From DATLGB01 sp038232275 (GTDB lineage Bacteria; Actinomycetota; Thermoleophilia; Solirubrobacterales; Solirubrobacteraceae), in NCBI GenBank assembly GCA_038232275.1, contig JBBSIC010000011.1, forward strand, positions 1 to 64,000: DNA of 64,000 nucleotides, in the 5' to 3' direction. The notes under the pieces were generated by a model, which saw only the letters and a list, made by a program, of their open reading frames with translations, searched no databases and was not told where the DNA came from. The stretch's first letter is position 1. Every line of letters starts with the position of its first letter. Shown here one piece after another: positions 54,808-63,733 of this stretch. A program made the position numbers and the translations under genes.

Positions 54808-56808
54808 ATGAGCGCGCCCACCACGGACCGCACCGCCGGCGGGGAAGCGGCGCTGCCGTCCCACCCGGCTCCAGCCGCTCGGCGGCGACGGCTGCCCCAG
54901 CCCAAGCCGCGCTGGGCGGCGGTCGCGATCGGGCTGTTCGTGCTCGGCGCGTCGTCCGATCTCGCCCTGCCGCCGCGCCACGACGCGCTCGACGCGATCC
55001 CGGACACGCTGCGCGCGCTGCTCGCCGCCGTGCTGGTCTTCGGCGTCACGGGCCTGGGGGTCACGCGGCGTTTGCTGCCGGCGTCGCTGCGCCCGCGCGA
55101 GGCGCTGTGGGTGCTGCCCACCGGCGCGTGCGTGACTGGCCTGGCGCTGATGGCGCTGGGCTTTCTCGCCGTGCCCTTCGCCGTGAGCCTGGTCGCCGTG
55201 CTCGTGGCCGGGCTGGCTCTGTCGGTGACGAGCGTGCGGCGCGACGGGCCGCCGGCGCTGGGCCCGCGGCCGGAGCTCGGCTGGCCCCTGTTCCTCGCGG
55301 CGATGGTCATCGCCGTCGCGCTCATCCCGATGGTGGTCAAGCTGCACATGGCCGGCGTGACCGGCGAGGGATCCGACGCGCACATGGCCGCGGGCAGCGC
55401 CAACTTCCTCCAGCACGCCTATCCGACCTCGTCGGACCCGTCGCTGCCGTTTGACCGCATGCCGCTGCTGTGGAAGTCGCGCTACCCGATCTACTACGCG
55501 TTCGGCGCGGTCGCCCAGGTCTCCGGGCTGCAGAGCTGGCAGGTGCTCGCCCCGCTGGCGGCGGTCCTGCTCGGGCTGGCGGCGCTTGGCATGTTCCTCG
55601 TGGCGCGCGACCTGCTCGGCGCGCCGCTCGCCGTCGCGGCCGCCGCCATGGGCTTCGCGGGCTTTGACCGCATGGCTCTGCACACCGGGCTGAACCCGTA
55701 CATGAACCAGACCTGGGGCTACATGGCGATGCCCTTCGCGCTCGTGCTCGCGTGGGCGCTGGTGCGGCCCGGCGAGCCGCGCCAGGACCGCCGGCGCACC
55801 GGCGCCCTGCTCGCGATCTTCCTCGCGCTCGTGGTGTTCGCCTACCCGCTCGCCGCGCCGTTCGCGATGCTGCCCCTGGTCGTATTTGCCTGGCGGGAGC
55901 GCAAGCGGCGCCTGCGGGCCGGCGTCCCGATCCCGCGGCTGCGCAGCCTCTGGCGCGGCCCGAAGTCCCTGCTGTACCTGATCCCCGCGGCCGCGCTGCT
56001 GGCCGTCCCGGCGCGCGGCGTGATGGAGAAGGTCTACTCGGCCGGGCAGCTCTCGCTGGATCCGAGCAAGAGCCTGATCGGCTGGGCCGGAGACATCCGG
56101 GCCTTCATCCCGATGAACTACTTCATCAACCTGCCGCTCGGGAGGGTCTTCGAGCTGGTGATGATCCCGATCGTCATCCTCGCCTACCAAGAGCTGCGCC
56201 GCCAGCCGCGCGAGCTGCTCTACGGGCTGGGCGGCGTGCTGGCCTTCGGCCTGATCGAGGCGGCGATCTTTCGCAAGCGCGACTACGGCTTCTACTTTCA
56301 CTTCAAGGTCCTGGCCTTCGTCGCGCCGCTGCTGCTGGTCATCGCGGCCGTCGCGGCGGCTCGCATCCGGCGCTGGGGACCGTGGCTGCTGGCGGCCTTC
56401 GCCGTCTTCACCGCCTTCGCCGCGCGCCAGGAGCTGAAGGCGACGGGGCTCCAGCTCGGCAAGCCCACGACGGCGCTGGCCGCCTGGGCGAGGGGGCTGC
56501 CACCCGGCGCTTCGATCCGGCTCGACATGACGGGCGGCCAGCAGCTGTGGGGCGCGTACTTCCTGGCGGACCGCCGCGTGTGCTCCGCGCATCCGCTGCT
56601 CAAGACCGACTACCCCCACGTGCCCTTCTCGCGCAAGGCCGACTACGTCGTCGTCGCCACGGGCACGTCCCGCCCGCCCGAGGCGATCGGCGCCGCGCTG
56701 CGCGCCAACGACGGCTACCACCTCTACAAGCTGGACCCGGCGATGCCCGGCCCGGACCGCTGCTCGCAGGAGCAGGTCAGCCGGATCTCGCAGGACAAGA
56801 TCGGCTGA
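54808..56808 (+). CDS. Large membrane protein, GT-C glycosyltransferase-like
   Basis: A 666-residue protein with about twelve transmembrane helices and a soluble C-terminus of roughly 110 residues. GEGSDAHMAAG in the first long loop gives acidic residues where GT-C enzymes keep their catalytic Asp, and later loops hold LHTGLNPYMNQTWGY. It could transfer a sugar from a polyprenyl-phosphate donor on the outer face. No specific family is certain. ATG at 54808 was chosen; text before it is Arg-rich and not membrane-like. Confidence 0.75.
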   Translation: MSAPTTDRTAGGEAALPSHPAPAARRRRLPQPKPRWAAVAIGLFVLGASSDLALPPRHDALDAIPDTLRALLAAVLVFGVTGLGVTRRLLPASLRPREALWVLPTGACVTGLALMALGFLAVPFAVSLVAVLVAGLALSVTSVRRDGPPALGPRPELGWPLFLAAMVIAVALIPMVVKLHMAGVTGEGSDAHMAAGSANFLQHAYPTSSDPSLPFDRMPLLWKSRYPIYYAFGAVAQVSGLQSWQVLAPLAAVLLGLAALGMFLVARDLLGAPLAVAAAAMGFAGFDRMALHTGLNPYMNQTWGYMAMPFALVLAWALVRPGEPRQDRRRTGALLAIFLALVVFAYPLAAPFAMLPLVVFAWRERKRRLRAGVPIPRLRSLWRGPKSLLYLIPAAALLAVPARGVMEKVYSAGQLSLDPSKSLIGWAGDIRAFIPMNYFINLPLGRVFELVMIPIVILAYQELRRQPRELLYGLGGVLAFGLIEAAIFRKRDYGFYFHFKVLAFVAPLLLVIAAVAAARIRRWGPWLLAAFAVFTAFAARQELKATGLQLGKPTTALAAWARGLPPGASIRLDMTGGQQLWGAYFLADRRVCSAHPLLKTDYPHVPFSRKADYVVVATGTSRPPEAIGAALRANDGYHLYKLDPAMPGPDRCSQEQVSRISQDKIG

Positions 56809-56822
56809 GGCGGTGTCTCGGT

Positions 56823-57575
56823 GTGAAGAAGCCGGACGTTGATCGCCGGGAGTGGGACCAGCTCGCACGCGAAGACCCGATGTGGGCGGTGTGCAGCGAT
56901 CCGTCGCGTCCAGGTGCGTGGGACCAGGATGCCTTCTTCGCCACCGGAGAGGCGGAGATCGCCGGCCTGCTGGCCGGGCTCGAAGAGCACGGGCTGCTGC
57001 CGCGGGCGGGGCGCGCGCTGGACTTCGGCTGCGGCCTGGGTCGGCTGACACGCGCGCTCGGCTCGCGCTTCGACGAAGCGGTGGGGGTGGACATCTCGCG
57101 TGAGATGGTGCGCACGGCCGGGCAGCTGAACGCGGCGTTTGCAAACTGCCGGTTCGTCGCCAACGACCGCAGCGACCTCGCCATGTTCGACAGCGGGTCG
57201 TTCGATCTCGTCGTCAGCCTGATCACCCTGCAGCACCTGTCCTCTCCCGACGCGGTCCGCGGATACCTGCGGGAGTTCGTGCGCGTCACCTCCGCGGGCG
57301 GGGCGATGGTGTTCCAGATCCCCGCGCGCGTGGGGTGGCAGGTGCGCTGGCATCCGCTCCGGCTGCTCAACCGGCTGGTCCGCGCGCTGCCCGCCGCACC
57401 GGGCTGGGCGCTGCGGCGGCTGATGCCCTGGAGCATGCGGCTCGTCGCCCTTTCGGAGGATCTTGTGCGCTCCACGGTCGTCGGTGCCGGAGCCGACCTC
57501 GTGACGTCCTTCCCCGACCGGCGGACCGGGAGCGATGCGGTGCCGAGCCGGGTGTACGTGGCGCGGCGCGTCTAG
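56823..57575 (+). CDS. SAM-dependent methyltransferase
   Basis: A 250-residue class I methyltransferase. Motif I is ALDFGCGLGRLTRALG, then EAVGVDISREMV and FDLVVSLITLQHL. It follows the membrane protein after 14 bp and probably methylates a sugar of the glycan. GTG at 56823 (an overlapping GTG at 56821 stops at once). The stop overlaps the convergent FkbM gene. Confidence 0.88.
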   Translation: MKKPDVDRREWDQLAREDPMWAVCSDPSRPGAWDQDAFFATGEAEIAGLLAGLEEHGLLPRAGRALDFGCGLGRLTRALGSRFDEAVGVDISREMVRTAGQLNAAFANCRFVANDRSDLAMFDSGSFDLVVSLITLQHLSSPDAVRGYLREFVRVTSAGGAMVFQIPARVGWQVRWHPLRLLNRLVRALPAAPGWALRRLMPWSMRLVALSEDLVRSTVVGAGADLVTSFPDRRTGSDAVPSRVYVARRV

Positions 57576-58477
57576 TCCCCCGGGTGCTCGGCCGGCAGCG
57601 CGAGCGCGTGCGCCGACGGCGCGTGCTGGTCCTCGACGGAGCGCGGGCCCTCGAGGTTGATGACGCGGTAGCCGTGCTCGCGCAGGAAGGCGGCGACCTC
57701 GACGTGGGTGCCGTGAAGCTCGCAGATGATCGCGGGGCGGTGCTCGGCCAGCGTCGCGACCATGCCCTGCAGAACCGCGAGCTCGGCGCCCTCGACGTCG
57801 ATCTTGACGACGGTCGGTGGGCGCACCTCCCCGGACGCGACCAGGTCGTCGATCGCGACGAGCTCGATGTCGATGACCGACTCGGTGTACGGGTGCTCGC
57901 CGTACTCGATGAGCTTGGACCACGACTGGTCGTCGACGACCTGCAGCCGGCCCGTGCCGGCCCTGTTGGCGACGGCCTTCTCGATCACGGTGAGGTTCGG
58001 GATCACGTTGAGCGCCGCGTTGCGGCGGATCTCGGCGGCGTTGTCGGGCGTCGGCTCGAACGCGTAGGCGTGGCCCGCCTCGAAGCCCGAAAGGTGCGCG
58101 CCGAGCATGGCGAAGAAGCCGACGTTGGCGCCGATGTCGTAGAACACGCCGCCGGTGCCGAGGTGGCGCAGCATCGCCTCCTGCACGGACTGCTCGAGGT
58201 TGCCGAAGGCGAGCGAGCCGATGTGGGCGTGCGAGAGCGGGATGCCGCTCATGTCCAGGCGCAGGCCGCCGCCGAGGCCCATCGGGACGACGATCGAGCC
58301 GCCGGCCATCCAGCGCAGAAACGGCCGCAGGGCCATCCCCGCGGGCCCGGGCGAGGCGGCCTTCGCGGCCAGCTCGCGCAGCTTGGGGTGACCGAGGCGC
58401 ACCAGGCGCCGGACCACGAAGCCGCGATTGAAGCCCGCGCGGCTGACTGCGTACTTGAGACGCTCGGCGGGGCTCAC
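57572..58477 (-). CDS. FkbM family methyltransferase
   Basis: A 301-residue FkbM-type O-methyltransferase. VFYDIGANVGFFAMLGA is motif I, AFEPTPDNAAEIRRNAALN and VVKIDVEGAELAVLQGM are family hallmarks. Likely modifies glycan hydroxyls. GTG at 58477 overlaps the upstream glycosyltransferase stop (GTGA). Confidence 0.92.
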   Translation of the reverse strand: MSPAERLKYAVSRAGFNRGFVVRRLVRLGHPKLRELAAKAASPGPAGMALRPFLRWMAGGSIVVPMGLGGGLRLDMSGIPLSHAHIGSLAFGNLEQSVQEAMLRHLGTGGVFYDIGANVGFFAMLGAHLSGFEAGHAYAFEPTPDNAAEIRRNAALNVIPNLTVIEKAVANRAGTGRLQVVDDQSWSKLIEYGEHPYTESVIDIELVAIDDLVASGEVRPPTVVKIDVEGAELAVLQGMVATLAEHRPAIICELHGTHVEVAAFLREHGYRVINLEGPRSVEDQHAPSAHALALPAEHPGD

Positions 58478-59520
58478 GCGGCCGCCAGCTCTTCCAGTCG
58501 CGAGCGCATCTGCGAGGCCACGCGGGGCGCGGCGTAGTGGTCAAGGCGCGCATCGCCGCGCGGCGTGAGCGCGGTGCGCAGCGACGGGTCGCTGACGGCG
58601 ACGTGCAGCAGCTCGGCGACGACGGGCAGGTCGTCGCCGGCGTCGAGCAGCATGCCCGCGTCGCCGACGACCTCGGGGATGCCGCCGACCGCGCGGGAGA
58701 TGATCGGGACGCCGAAGTGAAACGCCTCCAGCAGCGGGATGCAGAAGCCCTCGTGCTCGGACAGGCACAGGAAGGCGTGCGCCGAGCGGAACCGCTCGTG
58801 CAGCTGGTCGGCTCCGATCGCGTTCTCGAAGCTGACCGCGCCGGGCGCGACCTCCTCGGCGAGCTGGCGCAGCCGCTTCTCGAAGTCCGACGATATGGGG
58901 ACGCCGATGAGCACCAGGCGCGCGTCGGGGGCGTGCAGGCGCCGGTACAGGCCGAAGGCGCGGATGACCAGATCCTGGCGCTTGTGCGGGGCCAGCCGCC
59001 CGACGAAGAGGATCGTCGGCGGGCCCTGCGGCGGCCCGCCGGGCGCGGGGAGCCGGGAGCGGTCGAAGAGGATCGGGATCACGTCGGGATCGGCGACGCC
59101 GCCGGCCTGCAGCTCGTCGGCGTTGAACCGCGACACGCCCGCCGCGATGTCCGCTCGGCCGGCGATCTTCATCAGCTGCGCCGGGGCGAGCGAGCAGCGC
59201 ACGCCCTCGCTCGGCTCCAGCTCCCAGAAGTAGCGGGCCGGGGTGATGTTGTGCGACAGGACCAAGAAGCGTGACGGCGGGCTGACGAGGCGCTCGAGGC
59301 CGGGAGCATAGCCCGAGTAGTGCACCAGGACGGGCTCGCCCCGGGCGGGCCGGAAGGCCTTCAGCGGGCGGATCGCGTGGCGGTCCATGCCTGGCGCGAG
59401 CACCTCGGCGTAGTCCTCGCCGGCCCAGCCCCAGCTGGCGAACCTGCGCCGCCAGGCCAGCCCCTGGTTGGTGACCGCGTCCACCGGGCCGGCGGCGCAC
59501 AGCAGCTGGTGGACTCGCAT
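58474..59520 (-). CDS. Family 4 (GT-B) glycosyltransferase
   Basis: A 348-residue GT-B enzyme. VGRLAPHKRQDLVIRAF starts the C-terminal Rossmann domain, and FLCLSEHEGFCIPLLEAFHF is the EX7E motif. The N-terminal half lacks obvious defects. ATG at 59520. The gene is tightly packed with FkbM, and five bases separate it from the coiled-coil gene upstream. Confidence 0.9.
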   Translation of the reverse strand: MRVHQLLCAAGPVDAVTNQGLAWRRRFASWGWAGEDYAEVLAPGMDRHAIRPLKAFRPARGEPVLVHYSGYAPGLERLVSPPSRFLVLSHNITPARYFWELEPSEGVRCSLAPAQLMKIAGRADIAAGVSRFNADELQAGGVADPDVIPILFDRSRLPAPGGPPQGPPTILFVGRLAPHKRQDLVIRAFGLYRRLHAPDARLVLIGVPISSDFEKRLRQLAEEVAPGAVSFENAIGADQLHERFRSAHAFLCLSEHEGFCIPLLEAFHFGVPIISRAVGGIPEVVGDAGMLLDAGDDLPVVAELLHVAVSDPSLRTALTPRGDARLDHYAAPRVASQMRSRLEELAAA

Positions 59521-59525
59521 CCCGG

Positions 59526-59930
59526 CTATCGACCCGAGGCTTCGCCGTCGGGTGCGCCCGGGACAGGTCCCGGCGTGGAGCGCTTCCGCAGCTGCTCCTC
59601 GAGGTCGCGCACGCGGTCCTCGAGGTTGAGGATGTGCGCCGTGGCCTGGGCGTTGTAGCGGCTCTCCTGGGCGATCGCCTCGCCGATGTACTGGCGCAGG
59701 GAGCGGATCAGCAGCCGCTTGACGACCGTGATCGGGGCGCCGAGCCGGCGCGTGGAGTACACGCGCTCGATGTCCGGGGCGATCAGCGACCACTCCACAA
59801 GGCGCGTCTGCGAGATGCGCGTGACCGGCGACGCGTCCAGCGACGGGTCGGCCTCCTCGTAGAGCCCGCGCTCGCGCCCCGCGGCCGCGGCGGCGCGCGC
59901 CCGCGCGAGCGCCTGCGCCGGCTCGGTCAT
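59526..59930 (-). CDS. Small coiled-coil protein coupled to the exporter ATPase
   Basis: A 134-residue protein. The middle is amphipathic (APITVVKRLLIRSLRQYIGE), and the C-terminal part AHILNLEDRVRDLEEQLRKR is a heptad coiled coil. No catalytic motif is seen. Its ATG overlaps the Wzt stop (ATGA), a coupling typical of subunits made in fixed ratio. A scaffold or chain-length partner of the exporter is a reasonable guess. Confidence 0.65.
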   Translation of the reverse strand: MTEPAQALARARAAAAAGRERGLYEEADPSLDASPVTRISQTRLVEWSLIAPDIERVYSTRRLGAPITVVKRLLIRSLRQYIGEAIAQESRYNAQATAHILNLEDRVRDLEEQLRKRSTPGPVPGAPDGEASGR

Positions 59931-61111
59931 GCGCCGACCGCCGTCTGTAGCGACCAGGCCCCGCGCAGGTCGGCGACGCCCTCGGCCCCGGGCGTCGCGG
60001 CGACGGAGAGCCCGACGAGGCGGTCGATGCCCGGGTCGGGGTCGCCCGCCTCGTGCACGCCGATGACGAGGTCGTAGTCGCCGCCGAGCAGGTTCAGGCG
60101 CGGCACGTCGAAGGTCAGCCGGCCGGGGCGGCCGCCGAGGTCGACGTCCTCGCCCGCCTTGAACACGGGCTGGCCGGAGGACTGGCGCAGCTCGAAGACG
60201 ACCCGGCAGGGCTGCGCGCCCGGCCGCACGCCGAGCCCGAGCACGAGGCGCAGCGGCTCCCCTGGTGAGAACACGCTGCGGCGCCGCCCCTCGCCGTCCT
60301 GCAGGGCGACGTCCTCGACGAACACGCGGCGGTGCTCGCTCGGCCGGCGCTCGGTGGTGCCCTCCCCGGTCTCGGTGCCGAGCATCTCGTGGTAGTGCAG
60401 CAGGCCCTCCGCCGTCGGCCCGTCGAAGACGACCCGGCCGCTGTCGAGCACGACGATGCGCTGGCAGGTGCGTTCGATCGCCGCCGGCGCGTGCGAGACG
60501 AGCACGAGCGTCGCGCCGGCCACGATGCGCTCGGAGATCCGGCGCAGGCACTTGCGCTGGAAGGCCTCGTCGCCCACGGCCAGCACCTCGTCGATCAGCA
60601 GCACGTCGGCGTCGAGGTGCGCGGCGATCGAGAAGCCGAGCCGCACCAGCATGCCGCTCGAGTACGCCTTGACCGGGACGTCGATGAAGTCGCCGAGCTC
60701 AGAGAACGCGATCATGTCGGGCAGCCGCTGCTCGATGTCGCGCTTGCCCATGCCGTTCAGCGCGCCGTTGAGCCGGATGTTCTCGCGGCCGGTGAACTCG
60801 CGCCCGAAGCCCGCCCCGAGCTCGATCAGCGTGGCGACGCGGCCGCCGCAGTCCGCCGTGCCCTTATCCAGCGGGACGATGCCCGCGAGGACGCGCAGCG
60901 TCGACGTCTTGCCCGCGCCGTTGCGCCCGACGATGCCGACCGTCTCCCCGGGCGCCACGCGCAGGTCGACGCCCGCCAGCGCCTGCACCTGGTCCAGCGG
61001 GCGGGCGGTCCGCCGCGTGAAGAGCTCCTTCAGCGTGCGCCCGCGGTCCGCCCCGATCTTGAACGCGCGCCAGGCGTCGGCCAGCACGATCTCGCCAGGC
61101 TCCGCGCTCAC
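59927..61111 (-). CDS. Polysaccharide ABC exporter ATPase (Wzt-like)
   Basis: A 394-residue ATPase. Walker A is GIVGRNGAGKT, signature YSSGMLVRLGFSIA, Walker B VLLIDEVLAVGDE. After about residue 250 comes a Wzt C-terminal beta-sandwich (VFFELRQSSGQPVF-like region, FDVPRLNLLGGDYDLVIGVH), which in homologues binds the glycan end. This suggests export depends on a terminal modification. GTG at 61111 overlaps the permease stop (GTGA). Confidence 0.94.
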   Translation of the reverse strand: MSAEPGEIVLADAWRAFKIGADRGRTLKELFTRRTARPLDQVQALAGVDLRVAPGETVGIVGRNGAGKTSTLRVLAGIVPLDKGTADCGGRVATLIELGAGFGREFTGRENIRLNGALNGMGKRDIEQRLPDMIAFSELGDFIDVPVKAYSSGMLVRLGFSIAAHLDADVLLIDEVLAVGDEAFQRKCLRRISERIVAGATLVLVSHAPAAIERTCQRIVVLDSGRVVFDGPTAEGLLHYHEMLGTETGEGTTERRPSEHRRVFVEDVALQDGEGRRRSVFSPGEPLRLVLGLGVRPGAQPCRVVFELRQSSGQPVFKAGEDVDLGGRPGRLTFDVPRLNLLGGDYDLVIGVHEAGDPDPGIDRLVGLSVAATPGAEGVADLRGAWSLQTAVGA

Positions 61112-61884
61112 AGGATCACCGCCAGCTCGCCCTCGAGGCGGCGGAAGACGAGGCGGCCGACCACGACCGCGATCACCGTCGCGGCGGCCACGTAGGCCAG
61201 GGTGGCCAGGCCGGGCGCGGCGCCGCTGTAGAGCACCGCGCGCACGGCCTCGATGAAGGGCGCGACCGGGTTCCCCCAGCGCAGCAGCGCCTCGGCCGTG
61301 TCGTGGCCGGCGAGGCCCGGGAGGTCCTGCACGCGAAAGAAGATCGGCGTGAGGAAAAACCACGGCAGCAGGGCCGCGCCGAGCACCGGCTGGACGTCGC
61401 GGAAGTAGGCGTGCGCGACGCTGACGATCAGCGCCAGGCCGAGCGCGAAGGCGTACAGGCACGCCACGATCGGCAGCAGGAGCAGCAGCGCGGGGTCGAG
61501 CGTCCCGCGCACGATCACGGCGACCGGGGCGACGATCGCCAGCAGCACCGCGAACGGCACGAGCTGGACGCTGACGACGGCCGCCGGCACCGTCTCGCGC
61601 GGGAAGCGGACCTTGGAGACCAGGGACGCCTGCTCGACCAGCGACGTCGCCGACGCGAGCAGCGACTGGGAGAAGAACGTCCACACGATCAGCCCGACGA
61701 ACAGAAACAGCGGGTAGTCCGGGATGTGCACGGCCTTCAGCAGCGACCGGAACATCACGGCGTAGACGGCCATCAGCACGAGCGGGTTGACGAGGTACCA
61801 CAGCACCCCCAGCGCCGAGCCCTTGTACTTCGAGCGCAGCTCCCGGCGGACCATCTGCTCGAACAGGTAGCGGTACCGCAGCAC
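61108..61884 (-). CDS. Polysaccharide ABC exporter permease (Wzm-like)
   Basis: A 258-residue ABC-2 permease with six transmembrane helices. The start LFEQMVRRELRSKYKGSALG and LVNPLVLMAVYAVMF are typical, and FFLTPIFFRVQDLP lies in the late loop. It moves lipid-linked glycan across the membrane with the adjacent ATPase. GTG start at 61884, three bases after the WecG-family stop. Confidence 0.94.
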   Translation of the reverse strand: MLRYRYLFEQMVRRELRSKYKGSALGVLWYLVNPLVLMAVYAVMFRSLLKAVHIPDYPLFLFVGLIVWTFFSQSLLASATSLVEQASLVSKVRFPRETVPAAVVSVQLVPFAVLLAIVAPVAVIVRGTLDPALLLLLPIVACLYAFALGLALIVSVAHAYFRDVQPVLGAALLPWFFLTPIFFRVQDLPGLAGHDTAEALLRWGNPVAPFIEAVRAVLYSGAAPGLATLAYVAAATVIAVVVGRLVFRRLEGELAVIL

Positions 61885-61887
61885 CGG

Positions 61888-62691
61888 CTACTCGCCGCGG
61901 CGGTCGCGCGCCTCGGCCATCACCCGGGATAAGAAGACCGGGTTGCCGAGCAGGTAGCGCCGCCACATCCGCTGCGGCTCGACGCCGAGCCGGAAGATCC
62001 ATTCGAGCCCGTTGTCGGCCAGCCAGCCCGGGGCGCGCGGGATGCGCCCCGACACGTAGTCGAACAGCGCGCCGACGGTCCAGAACACGTCGACGTCGAG
62101 CCGGTCGAAGTGCTCCTGGACCCAGTGCTCCTGCTTGGGGGTGCCCATGCCGACCAGCAGGATGTCCGGCTGGCGCGCGTTGATGTCCTCCACCACGCGC
62201 TCGGCGTGGGGGGAGCCGATGGGAAAGAAGCCGTGGTGCGAGCCGGCCACGCGCAGCCGGGGATACCAGCGCTTGAGGCGGTCGGCGGCCTCGTGCGCGA
62301 TCCCGGGCTCTGAGCCCAGCAGGTAGACCGATCGCTCGCTCTCCTCGCACAGGGCGGCGAGCGTCCAGACCCAGTCGGCGCCCGTCATGCGGTGCGGCGT
62401 GGGCAGCTCGAGCGCCTTGGCCGCGATGCGCACGCCGTAGCCGTCGCAGTAGACGAGGTCTGAGTCCTGCAGCGCGGCGCGCAGCTCCGGCCGCTCCTGG
62501 GACTGGTTGAGCACGTGCGCGTTGACGTACATCACCCGCCGGGGACGGCCCGATCCGACCCAGCCCGTCACCATCCGCAGCAGCTCGTCGGGGCGGCCGA
62601 GATCGATCGGGATCTCGAAGATCCGCGACTTGGGACGGCTCCCGTTGCGATCGGTCCCGGTGTCGGCTGTGGGGGCGGGGCTCGGCAGCAC
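61888..62691 (-). CDS. WecG/TagA/CpsF family glycosyltransferase
   Basis: A 267-residue GT26-type enzyme. It shows VNAHVLNQSQERPELRAALQ, CDGYGVRIAAKAL, RMTGADWVWTLA, YLLGSEPG and VGMGTPKQEHW. The family adds N-acetylmannosamine(uronate) or related sugars to lipid-linked acceptors. GTG at 62691. A 25-bp interval separates it from the divergent glycosyltransferase gene. Confidence 0.94.
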   Translation of the reverse strand: MLPSPAPTADTGTDRNGSRPKSRIFEIPIDLGRPDELLRMVTGWVGSGRPRRVMYVNAHVLNQSQERPELRAALQDSDLVYCDGYGVRIAAKALELPTPHRMTGADWVWTLAALCEESERSVYLLGSEPGIAHEAADRLKRWYPRLRVAGSHHGFFPIGSPHAERVVEDINARQPDILLVGMGTPKQEHWVQEHFDRLDVDVFWTVGALFDYVSGRIPRAPGWLADNGLEWIFRLGVEPQRMWRRYLLGNPVFLSRVMAEARDRRGE

Positions 62692-62716
62692 TGGCAGGGT
62701 GGCATGGTACGCCGTC

Positions 62717-63733
62717 GTGCTGCGGATCGCGATGGATGCCCGGGACGCGCTGGGGCCGCAGCCGCGGGGCTGGGGGCGCTATGCCCGCGACCTGGGGGCG
62801 GCCCTGCGAGCCCGCACGGACCTCGAGCTGCGCGAGCTCACGGGGCAGCGGTGGCGCGGGCCGGAGGTCCTGTGGGAGCAGATCGGGCTGCCGCTGGCCC
62901 TGCGCGGGGCGCGACCGGACGTCGTGCACGCGCCGAACGTCTTCCTGCCGCTGCGGCGCCCGTGCGCGGGCGTCGTGACCATCCACGACCTGGCCTTCGA
63001 GGTCTTCCCGGAGGACTTCGCCCCGCGCACCCGGGCGAAGTTCAAGCTGCTCGCCCCGCGCGCGGCGCGGTCGGCGGAGCGCGTCGTGTGCGTCAGCGCC
63101 TTCACCCGAGACGACGTCTGCGCGCGCTACGGCGTCGACCCGAGGAAGGTGCACGTGGTGCCCAACGCCCCGTCGCTGGCGATCGCCGGCGCGCCGCCGC
63201 CCGCCGGCGCGCCTTACCTGCTGGGCGTGGGGGACCTGCGCGCCAAGAAGAACTGGCGCCGGCTCGTCACCGCGTGGCGCGGGCTGCGCGCCGAGGGGCT
63301 CGAGCACCGGCTGGTGATCGCGGGCGCCGACAGCGGAGAGGGCGCCGCGCTGCGCGCCCTCGCGGGCCGCGAGCCGCTCGAGCTGCCCGGCTACGTCGAC
63401 GACTCAGCGCTCGACGCGCTGATGCGCGGGGCGGCCGCGCTCGTCCATCCCAGCCTGTACGAGGGCTTCGGCCTCGTGGTGGTCGAGGCGATGGCCCGCG
63501 GGACGCCCGTGGCCGCCGCGCGCACGACGGCGCTGCCCGAGGCCGGGGGTGACGCGGCGGTCTACTTCGACCCGCTCGACCCCGATGCGATCGCCGACGG
63601 CGTACGCGAGGCGCTGCGGCGCGCCGACGCACTGCGCGGCCTCGGCCGGGCGCGCGCGGCGCGGCTCAGCTGGGAGCGCTCGGCGGCCGCGACCGCCGCG
63701 GTCTACGCCGAGGCGGTGCAGGCGGGCCGGTGA
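62717..63733 (+). CDS. Family 4 glycosyltransferase (mannosyltransferase-like)
   Basis: A 338-residue GT-B enzyme. LRIAMDARDALGPQPRGWGR is the usual start, VVTIHDLAFEVFPE and VVPNAPSL follow, and HPSLYEGFGLVVVEAMARG holds the EX7E motif. GTG at 62717 is chosen since homology begins at LRIAMDAR; ATG at 62732 would cut it. The stop overlaps the next start (GTGA). Confidence 0.92.
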   Translation: MLRIAMDARDALGPQPRGWGRYARDLGAALRARTDLELRELTGQRWRGPEVLWEQIGLPLALRGARPDVVHAPNVFLPLRRPCAGVVTIHDLAFEVFPEDFAPRTRAKFKLLAPRAARSAERVVCVSAFTRDDVCARYGVDPRKVHVVPNAPSLAIAGAPPPAGAPYLLGVGDLRAKKNWRRLVTAWRGLRAEGLEHRLVIAGADSGEGAALRALAGREPLELPGYVDDSALDALMRGAAALVHPSLYEGFGLVVVEAMARGTPVAAARTTALPEAGGDAAVYFDPLDPDAIADGVREALRRADALRGLGRARAARLSWERSAAATAAVYAEAVQAGR

